Assembly: GCA_937896665.1 (NCBI GenBank)
Contig: CALBNS010000058.1
Coordinates: forward strand, 1-47,688
Length of the DNA: 47,688 nt
Source of the DNA: an uncultured Clostridia bacterium
Lineage (GTDB): Bacteria > Bacillota > Clostridia > Lachnospirales > Lachnospiraceae
Direction of reading: 5' to 3'
A model generated the notes under the pieces. It saw only the letters and a list, made by a program, of their open reading frames with translations, was not told where the DNA came from and did not search any database. Positions 41,820 to 47,688 of this stretch are shown here, in pieces (position 1 is the first letter of the stretch; each line of letters starts with the position of its first letter). The position numbers and the translations under genes are program-made.

Positions 41820-43595
41820 TCAAATAACATGATATTCTTTCAGCAATTTTTCAACATCTGTATTTTTAATAAAGCTAAGAGCCTTACCAACAGCAATCTT
41901 CTCTTTGAATCCCAGCTTCATCTGAGTCAGCGGTGCCCCGTCACGCAATTTGACAGTCGCATTTAAAAGATCCCTCACATCATATGTGCTTCCCCAAACC
42001 TCTGGAACTCCACGGTCTACATTAAGCAACGTATAAACAGCTTCCATACCGGTACGCATGGAATACTCTGTTGTAAAAATAGTATCCCTTGCGGTCTCGG
42101 CAAACTGGCCAATAAATGCAAAGTTTACTGCTCCATCAGGCACAACTTTTGGACGATCCGTATCATTACGAGGCATGAAAAAAGCATCAATATAAGGCAT
42201 CATGACTGGAACTGTGTTTGCACTGTTCTCAGCTAGTTCTTCGATCTCGTTTTCCGGCACACCAATATGGTACAGCCATTCCATACAGATTTCTTTACCT
42301 GTACAATCCCTCATTGGCTTTTTGACATAGTCACCAGGTCTGTCATTAAAGAGTGCATATACCCAAACGAGACAATGGTCTTTTGGCTGGGAACGGAACT
42401 GTGGCTGACGGTTAATAGTCCAACTCAAAAGCCAGCTTGAATCTTTTACAGATACAATACCGCCAGTGACCACTTTACCGGTAAACGGATCTCTTTTACA
42501 GATATTTGTGATATATGGAATAATTCTTTGATCCAGTGTCTCCACAGTAGCACTCATCCAGTTGCACAGCTCACTGTCATAACAGAATTTATCAGGATTT
42601 CCAAAGTCAGGGCTCTGGGCAGCAATACGTCTCCACATATCCCATCCGCCACCCGGCTTAATTTCCGGATTATATGGAGCCGGCGTATTCTGGGAACCCA
42701 TTGCAGAGTTTTCCACACATCCTCCATTTGTGATGAACACAAGATCATCCTCTGTGAGGTCTACGAAACGTGTTTCACCTTCCGTCTCAAGCTCAATACG
42801 TGTAGCCTGCTTTCTGTTGGATGTAACATCAAACTCAACATTTACAACCTTTGTACTATAATGGAATACGACACCGGCATTTTCCAGATATTTTACCATC
42901 GGAAGAATCATACTTTCATACTGATTATATTTTGTAAAGCGTAGAGCGGTGAAATCAGGCAGTCCTCCAATATGGTGAATATACCGCTTAATGTAACGCT
43001 TCATTTCCAGTGCGCTATGCCAGTTTTCAAACGCAAACATCGTCCGCCAGTAAAGCCAGAAATTGGAATCAAATACCTCATCGTCAAAATATTCATCAAT
43101 ACGTTTATCATACAATTCTTCATCCGGAGTGAAGAATAACCTCATGATCTCCATCTGTGCTTTATCTGAAACTGCAAATTTCTTATCTGTATGTGCATCC
43201 TGTCCCCGGTTGACAGTAGCACGGCAAAGGGAGTAATTTGGATCCTCTTTATTGAGCCAATAATATTCATCCAATACACTGACTCCCTTAGTTTCGATTG
43301 ATGGGATAGAGCGGAACAAATCCCACATAACTTCAAAATGGTTATCCATTTCACGTCCGCCACGCATTACATAACCTACACCCGGATATTCAAACCCATC
43401 ACAGGCGCCACCAGGAATCGAATCTTTTTCAAAAATGTGTATACGTTCACCTTTCATCTGACCATCACGGACAAGGTAACATGCGGCTGAAAGTGCTGCA
43501 AGACCTGTACCAATTATATAAGCTGACTTGTGTTCTACTCCTTCTGGTTTCTTCGGATGAGCAAAAGCTTCATAGTTTCCACTTGAATAATACAT
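41820..43595 (-). CDS. ohyA: Oleate hydratase (MCRA family)
   Basis: The 591-residue FAD-dependent enzyme adds water to the cis-9 double bond of oleate and other unsaturated fatty acids, giving 10-hydroxy fatty acids, a detoxification step common in gut bacteria. Counting from the ATG at 43601, the FAD-binding YIIGTGLAALSAA lies at residues 28-40, the family motif RGGRE at 80-84 (with the catalytic glutamate), and KRYIKRY near 201-207 carries the tyrosine expected to hold the substrate. The start is better at 43595, 7 bases after AGGAGG. The upstream TetR gene is on the same strand and is the likely regulator. Confidence 0.95.
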   Translation of the reverse strand: MYYSSGNYEAFAHPKKPEGVEHKSAYIIGTGLAALSAACYLVRDGQMKGERIHIFEKDSIPGGACDGFEYPGVGYVMRGGREMDNHFEVMWDLFRSIPSIETKGVSVLDEYYWLNKEDPNYSLCRATVNRGQDAHTDKKFAVSDKAQMEIMRLFFTPDEELYDKRIDEYFDDEVFDSNFWLYWRTMFAFENWHSALEMKRYIKRYIHHIGGLPDFTALRFTKYNQYESMILPMVKYLENAGVVFHYSTKVVNVEFDVTSNRKQATRIELETEGETRFVDLTEDDLVFITNGGCVENSAMGSQNTPAPYNPEIKPGGGWDMWRRIAAQSPDFGNPDKFCYDSELCNWMSATVETLDQRIIPYITNICKRDPFTGKVVTGGIVSVKDSSWLLSWTINRQPQFRSQPKDHCLVWVYALFNDRPGDYVKKPMRDCTGKEICMEWLYHIGVPENEIEELAENSANTVPVMMPYIDAFFMPRNDTDRPKVVPDGAVNFAFIGQFAETARDTIFTTEYSMRTGMEAVYTLLNVDRGVPEVWGSTYDVRDLLNATVKLRDGAPLTQMKLGFKEKIAVGKALSFIKNTDVEKLLKEYHVI

Positions 43596-43648
43596 AATCA
43601 TACCTCCTGAATTTCAATTTGTTATATATGTTTTTCAATTACATCCTC

Positions 43649-43677
43649 AATATACATTGAATGATAACTATTCACAA
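43649..43677 (-). promoter_or_regulatory. Sigma-A promoter of ohyA
   Basis: On the minus strand TTGTGA (43677-43672), a 17-base spacer and TATATT (43654-43649) lie about 53 bases upstream of the ohyA start. A palindrome sits just upstream at 43695-43713. Confidence 0.55.
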
Positions 43678-43694
43678 TCAACAGAATAGCCCCA

Positions 43695-43713
43695 TCATCG
43701 AAATCTTCGATGA
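43695..43713. promoter_or_regulatory. Palindrome between the TetR gene and ohyA
   Basis: TCATCGAA-3-TTCGATGA is a perfect 19-base palindrome, flanked by GCCC and GGGC that extend it as a stem. Its size and place, 17 bases upstream of the ohyA -35 box, fit a TetR operator. As RNA it could equally be the terminator of the TetR gene. Confidence 0.5.
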
Positions 43714-43748
43714 CAGGGCCATATTGTTGTTTTTTTCGACAAACTCCA

Positions 43749-44330
43749 TCATTTGTTGATATTATCATATGGCTTATCAATCCGGCATTTTTCAAGCATA
43801 CGAATGATGTCTCCCTCAATTAAATTACTCAGTCTGAAAATCATCTTTTCCGGTGACGGTTTCATGTCCTGCCGTATCCAGTCCAGCATCATACCTACAA
43901 AGGAATACTTGTAAAAATCGGCAATAAATTTTTTATCATCCTCCCTGACACTCATGCCTTTTGCGCATTCCTCAACAACATTAATAATCAATTGATAAAC
44001 AACCCTATACAGATATTGAATAATCTGTTCCTGACTCACATGACGGTAAACATTCAGTATAAAAGGCTTGTTTTCCTCAACAGCATGAAAAATATTCAGA
44101 AACCCCTGTTCCCATGTATCATAGGTAGTATTTCCATTGGCTGCTTTGTGCGAATCCTCCTCACAGGACCATTCAATCAAGTCATAAATATCTTTGAAAT
44201 GATAATAAAATGTTGCACGATTGACACCACAGTCTTCTGTAATATCATTAATCGTAATTTTGGTAACCGGCTTTTTCAGCAACATCTTTTTGAGAGATGC
44301 CTCTAATGCTCTTTTTGTAATATCCGACAC
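43749..44330 (-). CDS. TetR/AcrR-family regulator
   Basis: The 193-residue repressor has an N-terminal helix-turn-helix (VTKITINDITEDCGVNRATF, residues about 22-41, then YYHFKDIYDLIEW) and a helical ligand-binding domain (TetR_C type with MMLDWIRQDMKPSPEKM). It starts at GTG (44330) with an AGGAGG site. It lies directly upstream of ohyA on the same strand and probably responds to fatty acids, as many regulators of fatty acid detoxification do; the ligand is inferred. Confidence 0.88.
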   Translation of the reverse strand: MSDITKRALEASLKKMLLKKPVTKITINDITEDCGVNRATFYYHFKDIYDLIEWSCEEDSHKAANGNTTYDTWEQGFLNIFHAVEENKPFILNVYRHVSQEQIIQYLYRVVYQLIINVVEECAKGMSVREDDKKFIADFYKYSFVGMMLDWIRQDMKPSPEKMIFRLSNLIEGDIIRMLEKCRIDKPYDNINK

Positions 44331-44377
44331 TTATCAATCCCTCCTGTTCTATATAATAATCTCTCGGAATCTTTAAT

Positions 44378-44623
44378 CCCGTAAAATCATGGCTTTTAGA
44401 TTCTGCTCATGATGCCATGACATACTATCTTTACTGTCGCAAAATGGAATTACTCCATTCATTGTTCTCAATGAGAAGCGAGGCATCAAAGTGAAATACA
44501 AGGATGACTTTACCATCATAAAAGACGGTGTCCCCGTCTGCAAAGCCGGACGGAAAATGAACCGTGATGGCTCTGAACCCTCGAAAGCTCGGCTCAGAAA
44601 GATGATTTTAGAAGTGGCATAAT
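44378..44623 (+). pseudogene. IS1182-like transposase fragment
   Basis: The piece reads LDSAHDAMTYYLYCRK and, after loss of one A in an A-run near 44440-44444, NGITPFIVLNEKRGIKVKYK and DDFTIIKDGVPVCKAGRKMN. This is the central part of IS1182/IS5-type DDE transposases. It breaks off after EPSKARLRK, where the intact protein would continue, and lacks the N-terminal half. It is an old, dead insertion. Confidence 0.75.
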
Positions 44624-44929
44624 CCTGTAATTATTATACACCCCTTTTTGAGACATAGCGAAAGTTATGTCTGTTTCTCATGTCTATTTTTATTCTTTTC
44701 GGATAATAAAGTTTATTGCCAGCTCTGCTGGCTATAATCACTCAGGATTCGGAGAGATTATTAAATATTTAATGTGTTGTTCATTATCCTCCAAGAGGAT
44801 TGTGCGTTTCCAATTTAACCATTTTAATTTGCCTGATTATATTAACATATTTTTCACTTTAGTGTAAGTGTTTTATTAAATACCCCCTATAATTATTCTA
44901 AACTACTTAGTTATGCAATTTGTCAGCCG
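44624..44929. other. Gene-free, AT-rich stretch
   Basis: No recognisable gene. A plus-strand frame at 44667-44867 is low-complexity and without a ribosome site. The stretch lies between two transposon-type remnants and is likely debris. Confidence 0.4.
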
Positions 44930-45155
44930 TCACACAGCGCCCCCTCGCAATACAGATTTTGTCAAAATCATGCCTGTCCGTTTTGCAACGATAACACAAT
45001 GCTTTTCTAAGTGGTCCGTATTATGACGATATTTTTCAGATGCTGAGAGCACCATGTCATCTGCAGCCTGTATCAATGCAAGTAGTTCGTCTTTATGAAA
45101 TATATATGGGGAATAATTCTTGTTACCAATTGTTTTCTCCGGTATAAAAGCACTG
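44930..45155 (-). pseudogene. Fragment resembling a tyrosine recombinase (integrase)
   Basis: Read on the minus strand the piece gives FIPEKTIGNKNYSPYIFHKD, then ELLALIQAADDMVLSASEKY. The P-YIF-x(3)-EL-x(3)-AAD pattern is typical of the region before the catalytic core of site-specific tyrosine recombinases of Firmicutes mobile elements. No catalytic residues are left. It ends exactly where the IS110 remnant begins, which suggests that this insertion broke it. Confidence 0.5.
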
Positions 45156-45156
45156 C

Positions 45157-46150
45157 ATGGAATCTATCGGTAAATACTGGGTTCCTGTGTTTAATCTTTT
45201 GGAAGATGAAATCAATGTCACTATTGCTAATCCTAAATGGGTAAAAGCCGTTAAAGGTAACAAAGACGACACCAAAGATTCTAAATGGATTGGAGATTTA
45301 TTCCGTCTTGGTCTGGTGAGAGGCAGTTATGTTCCATGCAAATCCATCCGCATTCTTAGAGGTTTGTAATGTTGCTTTAGATTCTGTAGTTCCCGATATC
45401 TTTGGGAAGTCATCCACATCCATCATTGACTATCTGCTCGAACAATCAGGTACGTCTGTCAAACCATGAAGAAATCGCTTCTAAACTTCTACGGAGCCTC
45501 AAATCCAAGGAAGATGTAGTGATTGAATCCATCGAAGGATACCAGATGACCGATACCCAAAATATCGTATGTGCCTCGTCCGCGCACATATGGATTATAT
45601 CACAGCTGAAATCAATGATATGGACTCTGAAATAGAAAAAATGATTTCTTCCAATCCTGATTATGAAAATGCTATCCAGTTACTTTGTACCATTCCGGGT
45701 GTCAAACGTGATAGTGCCATCACTATCATCTCCGAAATTGGTACGGATATGTCTCAATTCTGCAACTCAAAACGTTTATGCTGCTGGGCGGGTCCTACTC
45801 CGGGATGCAACGAAACTGGTGGTAAGAAGAAATCTGTTCGGATTATGCGTGCCGGTGTCTACCTCAAACCTGCATTAGTACAATGTGCCCATGCAGCCGT
45901 AAAATCCAGCAAATCTCCTTACTATAAAAAGAAATATGAGTCTCTTGTAAAACGTCGTGGCAAGAAAAGAGCCATTATCGCTATTGCCCGTATGATTCTC
46001 ACGGCTGTTTTCCAGATGCTGTCTACTGGTGAAGCTTGGAATCCGAGCGACTTATACAAAGTTGATATGCCTGCACCTCTTGTTGAAAAGCAGAAGGCTA
46101 AGGCTATCGCGCAGCGATTTTGTTCAACTGGAAGTTTCCATTTCCTATAA
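45157..46150 (+). pseudogene. IS110-family transposase, multiply frameshifted
   Basis: Parts of an IS110 (DEDD/Serine) transposase follow in three frames: MESIGKYWVPVFNLLEDE.. to 45369, VPDIFGKSSTSIIDYLLEQ around 45393-45450, NHEEIASKLLRSLKSKEDV to about 45590, then a long intact end (QLLCTIPGVKRDSAITIISE, CCWAGPTPGCNETGGKKKS) to 46150. The N-terminus with the first catalytic aspartate is missing, and about 30 residues are deleted near 45369. Element ends were not identified. It is dead. Confidence 0.85.
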
Positions 46151-46158
46151 ATCAGAAG

Positions 46159-46773
46159 TTAATTATTTTCAACTATTGAGCATTTATTATCCTCAACTAC
46201 TACTGCCTGATTATTGTTGATAGGAATCAATTTCAACGAGTCCGAATAGGACGCAAGCATTTTTTCAGCACATTCCTCGAATGGCTCTTCACCATAATGC
46301 GGTACGATATACTTATCGAAAACATTTATGCCTGAATAATCATTCAGGTCAGGTGCGGCACCTTCATCGTCCATGAGTTTACTGTACTCAATGCTTTTTG
46401 AAACAATCATTGCACCAGCCGATTCACCGATATATATCATCCCCTGTGATATTTCATCAGATATTATTTCCAACAGTTTCTCTCTCTTAAGTTCCTGCAA
46501 CAAATAAAATGTATTTCCACCAGAAACACAAAGACAACCGCAAGATTTTATTGCATCAATAATATCCTCTCTGTCTGCGGTAGAAATATCCAACAAATCT
46601 ATCGTGTATCCAAGTTTCTCTAATGCCTCAATACCCTCATCAATAAAGCCAGTATATTCTTCAACATTACCTGCGGTAGGGATAAATAAAATGTTTTTCT
46701 GGGAATAAGTCTTTAGAAATTCCTTTAGTAGTAAGTCGGTTCCTGCTAAATATGATGTTAAAAAAAGTCTCAT
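46159..46773 (-). CDS. Peptidase E-like protein (S51 family)
   Basis: The 204-residue protein has the class I glutamine-amidotransferase-like fold of Asp-specific dipeptidase (peptidase E). The nucleophile is S118 in IYIGESAGAMIV and the oxyanion part is VSGGNTFYLL (83-92). Family enzymes cleave Asp-X dipeptides in the cytoplasm. The ATG at 46773 has CGGAGG. It follows the ClbS-like gene by 48 bases on the same strand. Confidence 0.88.
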   Translation of the reverse strand: MRLFLTSYLAGTDLLLKEFLKTYSQKNILFIPTAGNVEEYTGFIDEGIEALEKLGYTIDLLDISTADREDIIDAIKSCGCLCVSGGNTFYLLQELKREKLLEIISDEISQGMIYIGESAGAMIVSKSIEYSKLMDDEGAAPDLNDYSGINVFDKYIVPHYGEEPFEECAEKMLASYSDSLKLIPINNNQAVVVEDNKCSIVENN

Positions 46774-46821
46774 TACTTTACCTCCGTAAATTAAATTTAA
46801 TCTCTCAGTATTACTCAAATC

Positions 46822-47340
46822 CTACAGTGCTATCTTTTTCCATTTTCTAATCTTAGTTCTAAAAGTTCCGAAAGGAGCAACAGTATTAACATGGATGAAC
46901 TTGTAAACTTCCCATACTGCCGTTTTTGTAGCATCATCAGCCCATTTTCTCATATGTGGTTGAAATAGTTCTTCGTCACTCATTGAGTCAATCATTGTAT
47001 GGACAGATGTAACATTTTTTCTTAATCTATCTTTCAATTCTGCTAATGACAAACTTGAATAAGTATCTGCAAACCATTGGTATAATCCGCCCAACTGATT
47101 CCACTTGAACATATCTGATGGTGTTTTCACTTCAATGCCATGTTTTTCATCATCTTCCCATTTCAAAACTAATGTCGTCCAACCAACTTGATAAGCAAGA
47201 TTTTCTGCTGGTGTTCTATCTACTTCCAATACTCTCTTATCTTTTAAAGCTTCAGGAATATTATCAAATTCAGAGATATACTTTTCAAAGCTTTTATTTA
47301 TCTCATCTTTTAACTCCTGTTTATTCTTGTATGTTCTCAA
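46822..47340 (-). CDS. ClbS/DfsB-family four-helix protein
   Basis: The 172-residue cytoplasmic protein belongs to the DinB-like DUF1706 family (ClbS/DfsB), named after ClbS, which protects colibactin producers by hydrolysing the warhead of the toxin. Marks are TYKNKQELKDEINKSFEKY at the start, AYQVGWTTLVLKWE, FKWNQLGGLYQWF and the end GTFRTKIRKWKK. The TTG at 47340 has GGAGG at 7 bases; an upstream ATG frame runs through the repeat at 47374 and is not likely translated. Family members occur widely in bacteria without colibactin, so the substrate here is open. Confidence 0.85.
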   Translation of the reverse strand: MRTYKNKQELKDEINKSFEKYISEFDNIPEALKDKRVLEVDRTPAENLAYQVGWTTLVLKWEDDEKHGIEVKTPSDMFKWNQLGGLYQWFADTYSSLSLAELKDRLRKNVTSVHTMIDSMSDEELFQPHMRKWADDATKTAVWEVYKFIHVNTVAPFGTFRTKIRKWKKIAL

Positions 47341-47373
47341 AACATTTCCTCCACGCAATCGAGTTTTTCTTTT

Positions 47374-47434
47374 ATTGTACCAAATCGCTGGCGCGATGGC
47401 TAGCGTTACGTACAATAAGGTCGCCACTTTTTCC
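47374..47434 (-). repeat. Short repeat with extended -10 box, copy 2
   Basis: This is the second copy of the element at 32320-32378, in the same orientation towards the gene that follows. It reads TTGGTACAAT on the minus strand, 30 bases upstream of the ClbS-like start. In this copy ATTGTAC and GTACAAT form a perfect inverted pair 29 bases apart, enclosing ATCGC/GCGAT. Confidence 0.6.
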
Positions 47435-47620
47435 AAAAATAAAAGTAGCAGTTTTCCATACCAAGAGAGCCCCGCTTAGGGCTGATATCAAGATATGTGA
47501 ACTCACAGTTTGATGCATCATGAACCCACCAGAGTTTTTTATCAACGTGGGTTCCGGTCTCATCAAAATGTCCAAGACCGGATTCGGTAACCTTTTGTTG
47601 ATAAAGCTATTATTTCAAGG
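47406..47620 (-). pseudogene. IS66-family transposase fragment
   Basis: On the minus strand one frame reads KVTESGLGHFDETGTHVDKK, then LWWVHDASNCEFTYLDISPK and RGSLGMEN. This is the part around the first catalytic aspartate (DETG) of IS66 transposases. The frame runs on through the repeat copy to a TAA at 47406 and has stops upstream near 47620; the remainder to the window edge is not recognisable. It is a dead piece. Confidence 0.75.
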
Positions 47621-47688
47621 TGCAGGTGTTGCGAAATCTATTCAAATACCGGTAAAAATCGGGTTTGAAACACAATACTGATGAGTTA

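Noticed and set aside
43622..43819. Minus-strand frame of 65 codons between the TetR gene and ohyA
   Set aside because: It overlaps the TetR 3' end in another frame, has no ribosome site, and covers the promoter and palindrome of ohyA.
44667..44867. Plus-strand 66-codon frame in the AT-rich stretch
   Set aside because: Low complexity, no ribosome site, no family pattern.
47341..47436. 32-residue N-terminal extension of the ClbS-like protein
   Set aside because: It is the translation of the repeat and promoter region; the TTG at 47340 has GGAGG and fits family length.
47372..47575. Minus-strand 67-codon frame over the IS66 piece
   Set aside because: It is a shadow frame of the transposase fragment and the repeat; the IS66 sense is in a different phase.

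Overview
The window looks like a chromosomal segment of a low-GC Gram-positive anaerobe of the Lachnospiraceae/Clostridia type. The grounds are the AT-rich sequence, strong AGGAGG ribosome sites, sigma-A promoters of the TTGACA-17-TATAAT kind, a class II (Firmicutes) galactose-1-phosphate uridylyltransferase, fused ECF ATPases and a Bce-type peptide-resistance module. I saw no rRNA, tRNA, CRISPR array or tmRNA.

Bases 1-7,300: a small membrane-anchored protein, a decayed ABC ATPase tail, then the Leloir operon galK-galT-galM on the minus strand. Divergent from it, on the plus strand, are a diacylglycerol-kinase-like lipid kinase, a PAP2-family membrane phosphatase, a DUF4430 protein and a truncated ECF S component.

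Bases 7,378-31,600 are mostly conserved core: an SfsA-MutY fusion, a polar amino acid ABC transporter with fused binding protein and permease, UppP, a Cof-type HAD phosphatase, a SleB-type wall hydrolase, TruA, EcfT and a fused EcfA1-EcfA2, a cyclophilin, a MoxR/DUF58/transglutaminase operon, an ECF S component overlapping a uridine-kinase-like gene, SmpB, RNase R and SecG. Several genes here are fusions of proteins usually encoded separately. A Bce-like resistance module (response regulator, histidine kinase, ATPase, FtsX-like permease) follows, with a 48-residue membrane peptide at its end.

Bases 31,600-47,688 are a mosaic accessory region: an XRE regulator with a membrane protein, an ECF-sigma/ABC operon whose permease is broken by a frameshift, a DUF4143 ATPase with paired palindromes at its promoter, an M28 peptidase lipoprotein, a MerR regulator with its 19-bp-spacer promoter, TetR plus oleate hydratase, fragments of at least four mobile-element genes (IS1182-like, integrase-like, IS110, IS66), and a peptidase E/ClbS-like pair. 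A short repeat carrying an extended -10 box lies upstream of both the Bce response regulator and the ClbS-like gene. Many pieces here are truncated or frameshifted, so repeated insertion and decay is the most economical reading.

Nothing in the window is clearly a complete, unknown system. The best leads are the SfsA-MutY fusion, the S-component/kinase pair, the Bce-linked micropeptide, the sigma-linked ABC operon and the mobile promoter-like repeat. All function calls rest on motif recognition by eye.
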